A stretch of 64,000 nucleotides of DNA from Flavobacterium sp. UBA4098 (GTDB lineage Bacteria > Bacteroidota > Bacteroidia > Flavobacteriales > Flavobacteriaceae). The notes under the pieces are model-generated. The model saw only the letters and a list, made by a program, of their open reading frames with translations, had not been told where the DNA came from and ran no database searches. The stretch spans positions 124,366 to 188,365 of the forward strand of contig DFXW01000041.1 of the NCBI GenBank assembly GCA_002382495.1, given 5' to 3'. Below, one piece after another: positions 50,191-58,752 of this stretch. The position numbers and the translations under genes were made by a program. How positions within the stretch are numbered: position 1 is the first letter of the stretch; every line of letters starts with the position of its first letter.

Positions 50191-53100
50191 TTATTCCGCT
50201 AAAGCCTCTTGATTTCTTTTATTGCGTCGGTCACGCAACCAGTATTTAGTTCGTTTTACCAAATAAAACATTACTGGAACCATTACTAAAGTCAGTACTG
50301 TAGCATAGGTCAATCCGAAGATAATGGTCCAAGCCAAAGGCCCCCAGAACATCACATTATCTCCACCCATAAAGAAATGTGGGTTGAAATCAGTTACCAA
50401 AGTAAAGAAGTCAAAGTTCAATCCGATCGCCAATGGAATTAATCCCAAGATTGCGGTTAAAGCGGTTAATAATACCGGACGCAATCTTGATTTTCCAGAT
50501 TCAATAATTACTTCTTTAATTTCTTCCAAGCTTAAATCGTCGTGACTTTCTAATTTTTTATCGGCTACTTTTTTGTCCAATAATAAGACAAAGAAGTCCA
50601 TTAACACGATTCCGTTTTTCACCACAACTCCAGCTAGCGAAATGATTCCCATCATGGTCATTAAGATTACAAAATCCATATTGGCAATTACGTAACCATA
50701 AAATACACCACTAAAACTCAACAATACGGTAAACATGATAATCATGGTTTTTGATACAGAGTTAAACTGCAATACAATAATGATGGTAATTCCAGCCAAA
50801 GCCAAAAATAACGCGTACATCAAGAAACTTTGGTTTTTACCTTGTTCTTCTTGAACTCCTGAGAAGGAATAACTTACACTTTTTGGAAGATTATAACTGT
50901 TAAGTTCTTCTTTGATTTGTTTCGTTATTTCATCGCCGTTATAACCGGTCAACACATTCGAATAAATAGTCATGATTCGTTTGTGATTTTTTCTCTTGAT
51001 CTGATTGTACGTATTGGTTTTTTCCGTTTGTGAAACAGCCGAAATAGGCACTTGCATGATTTGACCATTACTTGGGTTTCTGAACGTCATCGATTGGTTG
51101 AAAAGGATGTTTTCATTTTTACGTTGGTCGTCTTGCATTCGCATGACAATATTATAATCATCATCGCCTTCTTTGTAAGTCGATATTTCTTGTCCGTAAA
51201 CTGAACGACGAAGGTTAAACCCAAGTTGTCCAGTAGAAATTCCCATACTTCCGGCATTGGCACGATCTACTTTTACTTCTAATTCTGGACTTTCTTTATT
51301 GATATCGATACTTAATTTTTCGATACCCGGAATGTTTTTAGAATCAATAAAAGCAATCATTTTGTCGGCTTCAGTCAACATTTGTTCGTAATCAGCACCT
51401 GTTAATTGAATACTAATTGGATACCCTGCAGGCGGTCCGTTTGAATCTTTTTCTACAGTTACGGTAGCACCAGCAATTCCGGTAACTTTACTTCTGATTT
51501 CTTCTAAAATATCAGATGTATTTATACCTTTTCTAAATTTGAATTCAGAGAAGCTCACAGTCACTTTACCTTTATAAGGTGTTTCAGAAGCTGATCCAGC
51601 GTCTACATTTGGATTACCAGCACCCACACCCACTTGCGAAATAATCGATTCCGCCATGAAATTTTTGTCGGTTGCAGGGTCAACATATTTTTCTAAAATT
51701 TGAATAATTTGCTTCTCTACAAATAGTGTTGCTTTATTCGTTTTTTCGATCGAAGTTCCTTGTGGATATTCGATATAAGCAATGGCTTGATTTGGAATAT
51801 TATCCGGGAAGAACAATACTTTTCTTGGGAAAATTCCTAAAAGAATAAATGAAAAGAAAAGCAAAACAATAATTCCGCCAAAGGCTTTCCAAGCCGTTTT
51901 CCCAGACAAAACTTTGGCTAAAAAGATTTTGTATTTTTCTTCCATTCTTGGGAAGAAACTGTACTGAAAATCTTGTGTCCATTGGAATACTTTCCAATAG
52001 TACAACCACATTAATCCAACTGAAATAAATAATAAATGGCCTAAGCCTCTTAATAATTTGCTATCGTACATATTTCCAGGCACGGCAAATAAAACACCTA
52101 AAGCAATGAATAGAATAGAATAAAAACGCAAGCTTTTTTTCTTAATGTTTTTATCTTCTAAAGCCATAGAACCTCCAGTCATAGCAGCGTTGATTACCAT
52201 CGCTACAAATAAAGATCCGGTTAAAGTTACCGTCAAGGTGATTGGGAAATATTTCATGAATTTACCCATAGTTCCTGGCCAAAGGGCAAAAGGTAAAAAG
52301 GCCATCAATGTAGTAGCTGTTGACGAAATTACCGGCCAAGCAATTTCTCCAATTCCCACTTTAGAAGCCTGAATTCGAGTCATACCTTTTTGCATATTGG
52401 CATACACATTATCCACTACCACAATACCGTCATCTACCAGCATTCCTAATCCCATTACCAAACCAAAAAGCACCATAGTGTTTAGGGTTAACCCAAACAT
52501 AGAGAGAATGGCAAAGGCAATCATCATAGACAATGGAATGGCAGCGCCTACAAATAATGAGTTACGCAATCCCATGGTAAACATTAACACAATCATTACC
52601 AGAATGATTCCGAAAATGATGTGGTTTGATAACTCATCTACTTGGTGTTCTACACGAGACGATTGATCACTTGTTAATTCTACTTTTAAGTTTTTAGGCA
52701 AATAAGTTTCTTGTGCTAAAGCAACTCTTTCTTTTACTTGATCAATAGCCGAAATCATGTTTTGATTGGAACGTTTTTTAACGTTCAACATCACTACTTC
52801 AGTTCCTTTTTCACGAGCATAAGTTGTTTTTTCTTTTTCTTTAAAACTTACTGTCGCAATGTTTTTAAGATAAACAGTTCCGCCAAACGATTTTACAATG
52901 ATGTTTTCTAACTCTTTCGGGTCTTTAAATTCACCTACAATTCGAATGTTATTACGAGATCCTTGTGAAGTTAAATTTCCTCCAGAAAGGGTCATGTTTT
53001 CGTATTTCACTGCATTTTGAATGTCGTCAAAAGTAACTTGAGCCGCTGTCATTTTGAAAATGTCTACTGCGATTTCAACCTCTTTATCATCGACACCCAG

Positions 53101-53664
53101 AATGTCTACTTTTTTGATTTCCGAAATTTCTTCGATATCATCTTGTAGTAATTCCCCATATTTTTTTAACTGTTGGGTAGTATAATTTCCCTGTAAGTTG
53201 ATGTTCAAAATAGGCACTTCCTCAGAAATGTTTAATTCAAACACATTAGGCTCCACCTTGCTACCATTGTCCATATTTGGCCAATCGGTATCTGCTTTGG
53301 CATTATCCACTTTGTCTTTGATCTTTTGTTTGGCTTGTTCCACCGAAACATCATCTGAAAACTCAGCTATTATCATTCCGTAATCTTGAAACGAACTGGA
53401 TGTTACTTTATCAACTCCACTGATATTTTTAATTTGTTTTTCAAGCGGTTTGATAACTAATTTTTCTACATCTTCAGCTGAGTTTCCTGGGAATACAGAG
53501 GAGATATAAATTTTGTTCTCGATGATTTCTGGAAAATCTTCACGAGGCATATTGATGTATGCAGTTAAACCTGCAATGACAATAATAAAGGTCAGGATAT
53601 ACACCGTGACACGATTGTCAACTGCCCAACTTGAAATGCCGAATTCTTTATTTTGATGACTCAT
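50191..53664 (-). CDS. RND efflux permease (AcrB/HAE1-type)
   Basis: Inner-membrane proton-driven pump of a tripartite efflux system, 1157 residues. N-terminal helix RVTVYILTFIIVIAGLTAYINMPREDFPEI, porter domain with SSVFPGNSAEDVEKLV, helix 4 GLVMGLGMLVDDGIVVVDNVY (proton-relay Asp pair), and repeated C-terminal half with GIISLAGVVVKNGIVLMDF. An extra loop of about 100 residues lies between the two halves (about 500-600, IKKKSLRFYSILFIALGVLF, which adds two membrane helices). It is last in tetR-tolC-MFP-S23-permease order. Substrate unknown. Confidence 0.93.
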   Translation of the reverse strand: MSHQNKEFGISSWAVDNRVTVYILTFIIVIAGLTAYINMPREDFPEIIENKIYISSVFPGNSAEDVEKLVIKPLEKQIKNISGVDKVTSSSFQDYGMIIAEFSDDVSVEQAKQKIKDKVDNAKADTDWPNMDNGSKVEPNVFELNISEEVPILNINLQGNYTTQQLKKYGELLQDDIEEISEIKKVDILGVDDKEVEIAVDIFKMTAAQVTFDDIQNAVKYENMTLSGGNLTSQGSRNNIRIVGEFKDPKELENIIVKSFGGTVYLKNIATVSFKEKEKTTYAREKGTEVVMLNVKKRSNQNMISAIDQVKERVALAQETYLPKNLKVELTSDQSSRVEHQVDELSNHIIFGIILVMIVLMFTMGLRNSLFVGAAIPLSMMIAFAILSMFGLTLNTMVLFGLVMGLGMLVDDGIVVVDNVYANMQKGMTRIQASKVGIGEIAWPVISSTATTLMAFLPFALWPGTMGKFMKYFPITLTVTLTGSLFVAMVINAAMTGGSMALEDKNIKKKSLRFYSILFIALGVLFAVPGNMYDSKLLRGLGHLLFISVGLMWLYYWKVFQWTQDFQYSFFPRMEEKYKIFLAKVLSGKTAWKAFGGIIVLLFFSFILLGIFPRKVLFFPDNIPNQAIAYIEYPQGTSIEKTNKATLFVEKQIIQILEKYVDPATDKNFMAESIISQVGVGAGNPNVDAGSASETPYKGKVTVSFSEFKFRKGINTSDILEEIRSKVTGIAGATVTVEKDSNGPPAGYPISIQLTGADYEQMLTEADKMIAFIDSKNIPGIEKLSIDINKESPELEVKVDRANAGSMGISTGQLGFNLRRSVYGQEISTYKEGDDDYNIVMRMQDDQRKNENILFNQSMTFRNPSNGQIMQVPISAVSQTEKTNTYNQIKRKNHKRIMTIYSNVLTGYNGDEITKQIKEELNSYNLPKSVSYSFSGVQEEQGKNQSFLMYALFLALAGITIIIVLQFNSVSKTMIIMFTVLLSFSGVFYGYVIANMDFVILMTMMGIISLAGVVVKNGIVLMDFFVLLLDKKVADKKLESHDDLSLEEIKEVIIESGKSRLRPVLLTALTAILGLIPLAIGLNFDFFTLVTDFNPHFFMGGDNVMFWGPLAWTIIFGLTYATVLTLVMVPVMFYLVKRTKYWLRDRRNKRNQEALAE

Positions 53665-53708
53665 AATTTAGGGTATTAGGTTATTTGTTTATAAAGTTTA
53701 TAAGCAAA

Positions 53709-54071
53709 TTATTTAGGTAATTGTGATTTATATAATCCATTAATTAACACAGTAACCTCGGTTATTTTTTTTCTAATTTCAATATATTTTTGTTCTTCAA
53801 AGTATTCAAAATCAAATGACAAAATCAATTGGTTCAACAATTCTAAAGCAGATCCAAATGCAATTTCAGTAAATCTCGCTTTATCTTTCATAGAATTTCT
53901 GCCAGAGCCTTCAGCTAAATTTGAAGCTATAGAAACGGCACATCTTCTCATTTGACTAGTCAAACCAAAAAGTTCATCTTTTGGGAAAAGCTTTGTAATT
54001 TTATAAATTTCAGAAGCTAATTCTCTTGCTTTTTGCCAAGCAATAAGTTTTTCAAAACTAAATGTTTTCAT
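53709..54071 (-). CDS. Four-helix-bundle protein (S23/IVP family)
   Basis: A 120-residue all-alpha protein, start ATG at 54071 (MKTFSFEKLIAWQKARELAS). The sequence FEKLIAWQKARELASEIYK, LTSQMRRCAVSIASNLAEGSGR and LELLNQLILSFDF is the signature of the 23S rRNA intervening-sequence protein family (TIGR02436-type four helix bundle). These proteins are often encoded in rRNA insertions but also stand alone. No rRNA is nearby. It sits between the adaptor gene and the permease gene inside an efflux operon. Its function is unknown, and a role in efflux would be speculation. Confidence 0.88.
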   Translation of the reverse strand: MKTFSFEKLIAWQKARELASEIYKITKLFPKDELFGLTSQMRRCAVSIASNLAEGSGRNSMKDKARFTEIAFGSALELLNQLILSFDFEYFEEQKYIEIRKKITEVTVLINGLYKSQLPK

Positions 54072-54111
54072 ATGGGGGCTTTTAAACATTTAAACAAATC
54101 AATTTTTTAAA

Positions 54112-55254
54112 CTAAAAATTCAATTTCATTCCTTCAGAAATAGTATTCACTCCTTCAATTACAATGATATCATTAGCATTTAAACCGCTTAGGATTTCGG
54201 TTAGATTGTCAGATGATTTTCCTACAGTTACCATTGCTTTTTTAGCCGTTGCTGTTTTCCCATCGCTATTGGTTGCTACAAATACAAATTGATTTCCTTT
54301 ACCATCCTCTTGAATTACATTTGAAGGTACTACGATAGCATTTTTAACAGTGTAATCAATTACTTTTAATTTGGCTACTTGGTTAGGACGTAATAAATTT
54401 TCTGGGTTTGGAATACTTACTTCAATCCCAAAACTTCTATTATTTGGATTGATGAAATTTCCAATCTGACGTACTTTCCCTTTGTAATTTTTATTCAATG
54501 AAGTCAAGAAAACATCAACTTGAGTTCCTACTTTCAACTTGCCAATATAACTTTCAGGAATCGAAGTGGAAACGTACATATTATTAAGGTTAACAATTCG
54601 CATTAAACCTTGCGGTCCTGCTGAAACAACTTGTCCTCTTTCTACAAAAACTTCGTCAATTGTACCAGAGAATGGCGCGCGAATTTCCGTTTTTGACAAC
54701 ATAGCTTTGGCTTGTGCTACGGAACGTTGTAAACTCAACATTTGAGTTTGCGCTTGTAAATACTGAATTTCAGATCCAATTTTTTGACTCCAAAGATTTT
54801 TTTGTCTTTCAAAAGTAGTTTTAGCCAATTGGTATTGTGTTTCTAAACTAGCAACTTGTTGGCTTGAGCCACCATCATCTACACGAGCTAAAAGTTGCCC
54901 TTTGCTTACGCGTTGTCCTGCTTTCACATTAAGAGAAACTAGAGTTCCTGGCATTTCAGGTTGAATCAAGATGTTTTCTTTAGTGTTCACACTTCCTTGG
55001 ATATCCAAATAATGATTGAACACAGTGTCTTTTAAAGTGGCAACCGAAACCAAAGCTTCTTCTTTTCTTACATTCAAAGTAGCTAAAGCAGCTTCAATCT
55101 TAGCTAAATCAGCTTGAATTAACGCTTTTCTTGCTTGTAATTCTTTATTGTTTTTAGCCGCAATCAATTGGTCAACCGTTTGATTGTCGTCTTTTTGTCC
55201 ACATGAAACAACTAGTGTAGCTGCGATCAATAATGCGAATATTTGTTTTGTCAT
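54112..55254 (-). CDS. RND efflux periplasmic adaptor (membrane fusion protein)
   Basis: Links the inner-membrane pump to the TolC channel, 380 residues. The ATG at 55254 gives MTKQIFALLIAATLVVSCGQK, a lipoprotein signal with lipid Cys at about residue 18. A coiled-coil region (about 25-60 and 130-180) flanks a lipoyl-like half (LVSLNVKAGQRVSKGQLLARVDDGG and IRAPFSGTIDEVFVERGQVVSAG, in parts). The usual beta-barrel and membrane-proximal domains follow. It lies 33 bases after the tolC stop region. Confidence 0.94.
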   Translation of the reverse strand: MTKQIFALLIAATLVVSCGQKDDNQTVDQLIAAKNNKELQARKALIQADLAKIEAALATLNVRKEEALVSVATLKDTVFNHYLDIQGSVNTKENILIQPEMPGTLVSLNVKAGQRVSKGQLLARVDDGGSSQQVASLETQYQLAKTTFERQKNLWSQKIGSEIQYLQAQTQMLSLQRSVAQAKAMLSKTEIRAPFSGTIDEVFVERGQVVSAGPQGLMRIVNLNNMYVSTSIPESYIGKLKVGTQVDVFLTSLNKNYKGKVRQIGNFINPNNRSFGIEVSIPNPENLLRPNQVAKLKVIDYTVKNAIVVPSNVIQEDGKGNQFVFVATNSDGKTATAKKAMVTVGKSSDNLTEILSGLNANDIIVIEGVNTISEGMKLNF

Positions 55255-55287
55255 GGGTGTTCTATTAAGTGTCATAATATGTTGCTG

Positions 55288-56634
55288 TTAGTTCTTTGTT
55301 GTTATTTTTTCTAAAGAGGCTTTTTTATTGATTACATCAAGCATTGCTTGTAAATAATTTTGTTGTGTGGAATACAATTGGCGTTGTGCTTCACTTAAAT
55401 CAAAACTAGACGACAAACCTTCTTTCAATTTGATTTGTTGTTTGTTTTCGATTCGTTCTGCCAATGTTAAGCTGCTTTTTGTGGTGTTCAGTTGTTCTAA
55501 ACTGTATTCGTAATCGCTTTTGGCTTTCTCAAATTGTAGTTTTAAACCTTGCTCCACTTGTTGCATTTGTGTTTTGGCTTGTTCCAATGCGATTTTAGCT
55601 TGTTGTGTTCGAGCACTTCTTCCTAAGCTACTAAAAACGGGCACGTTTAAACTAACTCCAACATTAGCAAAATTCAACCATTTTTGATTGTTGGTAAAAA
55701 ACTGAAATTGGTTCCCAAAAGCATTATAACCAATATTGTATGCTGCTCCTAAAGAAGGAAGTGCATTACTTTTTTCCAATAAAAGCAATAATTTTTTACT
55801 TTGAACAAGGTTCTCTTGAATTTTGAAATCAATAGAATTTTCTACTTGAAAAGGAGTTGTAGTTAATTCAAAATTGATATTATTTAGGGCAAGATTGTTT
55901 AGGTTTTCAGTCAAAATTAACTCTTTCTCTATGGTAATTCCAAGTATCAATTTCAACATATTGGTAGCAATTACCTTTTGTCTTTTGATGTTTTCTTGAG
56001 CACTTTTAATCGTAGTCAAGGTAATTTGAAGTTGTTCTACATTTTCTTCTTCGATCAAGCCATTCTTGAAAATTTGGTTGGTTTCATTTAAGGTTTTCTC
56101 CAAATTTATTTTATTTTTTTCCAAAATAGCAATACTCTCATTGGCTAGCAAAACATTGCCATAAGAATTGATTACCATTTCTCGAATCTCTTGATTGGTT
56201 TTTACCTTGGCATTTTCTGAAATTTGCAAATACACTTTTGCGGATTGTAAACCAACCAAATAGGAACCATTGAAAAGGAGCTGACTTACTGTTGCGCTAC
56301 CCAACATATTGTGTTTGGTTCCAAAAGCTACTTCGGCAAATTCTCCTTTTGTTCCTCCAAAAAATTCAGCAGGAATCAAAGATTTTTGCAATTCAATATT
56401 GTTTTGGTATCCAAGCGACGCATTGATTTGTGGTAAACCAATAGTAGTCGTTTCCCATTTTTTCTTTTTTGCCGCTTCAATATCTCTACTGGCATTAATT
56501 GCGGAGTAATTGTTTTTTAGAGCGTGATCAATAGCTTCGTTTAAGCTAAAAGAATACGATTCTTTGGGGGTGTTAGTTTGTGCGTGCAACACAATACTAA
56601 AGGTTAAGAGGACAATTAATTGGATTTTCTTCAT
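55288..56634 (-). CDS. TolC-family outer membrane efflux protein
   Basis: Outer-membrane channel of the efflux system, 448 residues. Signal peptide MKKIQLIVLLTFSIVLHAQ. The protein has two halves with long alpha-helical hairpins (repeats like SLNEAIDHALKNNYSAINASRDIEAAKKKKWE, in parts, and SYEQLNTTKSSLTLAERIENKQQIKLKEGLSSSFDLSEAQRQL). It follows tetR by 7 bases, so tetR is likely co-transcribed with its target genes. Confidence 0.93.
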   Translation of the reverse strand: MKKIQLIVLLTFSIVLHAQTNTPKESYSFSLNEAIDHALKNNYSAINASRDIEAAKKKKWETTTIGLPQINASLGYQNNIELQKSLIPAEFFGGTKGEFAEVAFGTKHNMLGSATVSQLLFNGSYLVGLQSAKVYLQISENAKVKTNQEIREMVINSYGNVLLANESIAILEKNKINLEKTLNETNQIFKNGLIEEENVEQLQITLTTIKSAQENIKRQKVIATNMLKLILGITIEKELILTENLNNLALNNINFELTTTPFQVENSIDFKIQENLVQSKKLLLLLEKSNALPSLGAAYNIGYNAFGNQFQFFTNNQKWLNFANVGVSLNVPVFSSLGRSARTQQAKIALEQAKTQMQQVEQGLKLQFEKAKSDYEYSLEQLNTTKSSLTLAERIENKQQIKLKEGLSSSFDLSEAQRQLYSTQQNYLQAMLDVINKKASLEKITTKN

Positions 56635-56641
56635 TGTATGA

Positions 56642-57238
56642 TTAGGATTGATTTGAAATTATGTATTTGTCTAATTCTTGGAGTCCTTTGGGAGTTGCCA
56701 TAGCTCTAATGTGGTATTCTAAGGCTTCTAATTCTAATTTTTTAGCTTTTTTTTCTGAGCTTGTATTTTCATTAATTGTGAAAATCAGTGCATAATAAAA
56801 GTAGACATAACTCGACACGTTTATGGTGTCTCGGTACAAACCTTCTTGGATTCCTTTTTCAATATTTTGTTTGAATAAGGTAGTACATTCTGACTGCAAT
56901 TTCTCAGTTAATTTTTCATGAATTTCGGGATAGTGTTTTTTTAATTGATACGAAGGAGAGGTTTCAATAGAAACAAACATTTCTTTTATCATTTTAACGA
57001 TCTCGAAATTTTCTTTTATTGCATTATGCTTTTTAGCTACAATTTCATCTATAGTACTATAAATAGTGTGAGTAATTGCATCGGTTGTTTCGGCAATTAA
57101 TAGTTCTTTGTTACAAAAATACTTGTAGATGGTTTTTTTAGAAATACACATTTCATTGGCAATATCATCCATAGTAACGCTTTTGAAACCAAGTTTCAAA
57201 AAGAGATGGGTTGCTTTTGCAATGATTTTTTCTTTCAT
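56642..57238 (-). CDS. TetR/AcrR-type transcriptional repressor
   Basis: One-component ligand-responsive repressor, 198 residues from the ATG at 57238 (MKEKIIAKATHLFLKLGFKSVTM). The N-terminal helix-turn-helix (KSVTMDDIANEMCISKKTIYKYF) is canonical; the C-terminal ligand domain is divergent as usual. First gene of the efflux operon, followed by tolC 7 bases later. A perfect inverted repeat overlaps its promoter at 57270-57297 and is a likely operator, so autoregulation of the whole operon is expected (inference). Confidence 0.95.
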   Translation of the reverse strand: MKEKIIAKATHLFLKLGFKSVTMDDIANEMCISKKTIYKYFCNKELLIAETTDAITHTIYSTIDEIVAKKHNAIKENFEIVKMIKEMFVSIETSPSYQLKKHYPEIHEKLTEKLQSECTTLFKQNIEKGIQEGLYRDTINVSSYVYFYYALIFTINENTSSEKKAKKLELEALEYHIRAMATPKGLQELDKYIISNQS

Positions 57239-57256
57239 AATTTTTTTAAAGTGGTG

Positions 57257-57288
57257 CAAATTTAGGAAAGGAAACTTTGAATACCAAA
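57257..57288 (-). promoter_or_regulatory. Bacteroidota-type promoter of the efflux operon
   Basis: Minus strand TTG (within TTTG at 57288-57285), 20-base spacer, TAAATTTG (57264-57257). The -7 box lies 18 bases before the tetR ATG at 57238. Confidence 0.65.
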
Positions 57289-57297
57289 AAAGTTTCC
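57270..57297. promoter_or_regulatory. Candidate TetR operator (perfect 9-bp inverted repeat)
   Basis: GGAAACTTT (57270-57278) is the exact inverse of AAAGTTTCC (57289-57297), with a 10-base spacer, total 28 bp. It covers the -33 element and much of the spacer of the tetR promoter. Size and position fit binding of a TetR dimer pair that blocks RNA polymerase. No other copy was noticed in the window. Confidence 0.6.
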
Positions 57298-57381
57298 ATT
57301 GTTTTTACTAATAGTATTATTGAAAAGAGGTATTCTATAAATCTACCACTTTTTTGGGACAAATTATTCGAATGGGAATTG

Positions 57382-57389
57382 TATATTTG
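57382..57389 (+). promoter_or_regulatory. TAnnTTTG -7 box of the polyprenyl synthetase gene
   Basis: TATATTTG lies 30 bases before the ATG at 57419. A TTTTTTG at 57350-57356 is 25 bases upstream, slightly too far for the usual -33 spacing. Confidence 0.45.
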
Positions 57390-57418
57390 GAACTTTGTAA
57401 ACAAGAATTAAACTAGCT

Positions 57419-58393
57419 ATGCATTCCATTCAACAGTATCAAGAATTTGTTTTGGATTTTCTTAATGCACAACCCCAAGTGCGTGAGCCTAAAAATTTAT
57501 ACGAACCTATACAGTATATATTAGGACTTGGTGGAAAAAAAATAAGACCCGTACTTACATTAATGAGTGCCGAAATTTTTGATGCCGATTATTCAAAAGC
57601 ACTTCCAGCAGCATTAGCAGTAGAAGTTTTTCATAATTTTTCGTTAGTGCATGACGACATTATGGATGATGCGCCTTTGCGAAGAGGAAATGTAACAGTG
57701 CATGAAAAATGGAATATTAACACTGGAATCCTTTCAGGAGATGCCATGTTGATTTTGGCTTACCAATATTTTGAGCAATACGAACCTGCTATTTTTAGAG
57801 AATTAGCCAAGTTGTTTAGCAAGACCGCTTTGGAGGTTTGTGAAGGTCAGCAATGGGATGTGGATTTTGAAACCCGTTCCGATGTTACTATACCTGAGTA
57901 TTTGAAAATGATTGAATACAAAACGGCAGTTTTGGTTGCAGCAGCCATGAAAATGGGGGCCATAGTTGCTGAAACTTCAGTTGAAAATGGCGAATTAATA
58001 TACGACTTTGGATTGAATTTAGGTTTGGCGTTCCAATTGCAAGACGATTATTTGGATGCGTTTGGTAATCCAGCCACTTTTGGAAAACAAATTGGTGGCG
58101 ACATCATTGAAAATAAAAAGACCTATCTGTATCTTAAAGCGATTGAATTTGCTTCGGCAGAAGAGAAAGCCAAATTATTGCAGTTATTTTCAGTTTCTCT
58201 CGATGAAAACGAAAGTAAAATTGAAGAGGTGAAATCTATTTTCAACAGCTCAGGCGCCTCGAGTGCTACACAACAGGCCATTCAAGACTACACTTTAAAA
58301 GCATTTGCTACCTTAGATAAAATGAATATTAGCTCCGATAAAAAAGCCATGTTGCAATCGTTTGGAGAGAATTTAATGAATCGAAATGTCTAA
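57419..58393 (+). CDS. Polyprenyl diphosphate synthase
   Basis: Trans-prenyltransferase that elongates allylic diphosphates with isopentenyl diphosphate, 324 residues. GGKKIRPVLTLMSAE, the first Asp-rich motif LVHDDIMDDAPLRRG, and the second motif FQLQDDYLDAFGNPATFGKQIGGDI are intact. It may supply the menaquinone side chain or a shorter product such as GGPP or FPP; product length cannot be read reliably by eye. Its 3' end overlaps the next gene by 8 bases. Confidence 0.92.
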   Translation: MHSIQQYQEFVLDFLNAQPQVREPKNLYEPIQYILGLGGKKIRPVLTLMSAEIFDADYSKALPAALAVEVFHNFSLVHDDIMDDAPLRRGNVTVHEKWNINTGILSGDAMLILAYQYFEQYEPAIFRELAKLFSKTALEVCEGQQWDVDFETRSDVTIPEYLKMIEYKTAVLVAAAMKMGAIVAETSVENGELIYDFGLNLGLAFQLQDDYLDAFGNPATFGKQIGGDIIENKKTYLYLKAIEFASAEEKAKLLQLFSVSLDENESKIEEVKSIFNSSGASSATQQAIQDYTLKAFATLDKMNISSDKKAMLQSFGENLMNRNV

Positions 58394-58751
58394 TTCCAAT
58401 TCGTTTATCGCGCCTTTAAATACAGAGGTATTGCTTGTTGAAGCGACAAACGAAAACTTGTACAATAATCTAATTGACCAAATCAATAAAGATTTCAATT
58501 TAGCTAATGAATCGATCGACTTGCCTCAGGACATCCAACCAGAGGAGTTGAAAAATGAATTACACGAAAAAATTTACCGTTTGATTCAGTATAAATTTGC
58601 TGAATATTTGAACTTACTCTATATAGTAGACGTTCCCGAAGATCAAATTAAAAAATTGGATGGTTCGGATATTGCAGAGTTAGCTAAGCAAGTTGCTTTC
58701 TTAATCTTAAAAAGAGAATGGATGAAAGTTTGGTTCAGAAATAAATACTAA
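58386..58751 (+). CDS. Small conserved-looking protein of unknown function
   Basis: A 121-residue soluble protein (MSNSNSFIAPLNTEVLLVEA ...). I do not recognise the family. It is helix-rich and acidic in the middle (DLPQDIQPEELKNELHEKI), with a basic aromatic end (KREWMKVWFRNKY). The ATG lies 8 bases inside the prenyl synthase gene, so it is translationally coupled and probably co-transcribed. It converges on the PhoD gene with one base between stops. Cytoplasmic, no signal or membrane segment. Confidence 0.75.
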   Translation: MSNSNSFIAPLNTEVLLVEATNENLYNNLIDQINKDFNLANESIDLPQDIQPEELKNELHEKIYRLIQYKFAEYLNLLYIVDVPEDQIKKLDGSDIAELAKQVAFLILKREWMKVWFRNKY

Positions 58752-58752
58752 A

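Noticed and set aside
53709..54071. 23S rRNA intervening sequence
   Set aside because: The family occurs in rRNA insertions, but no rRNA sequence is present around it.
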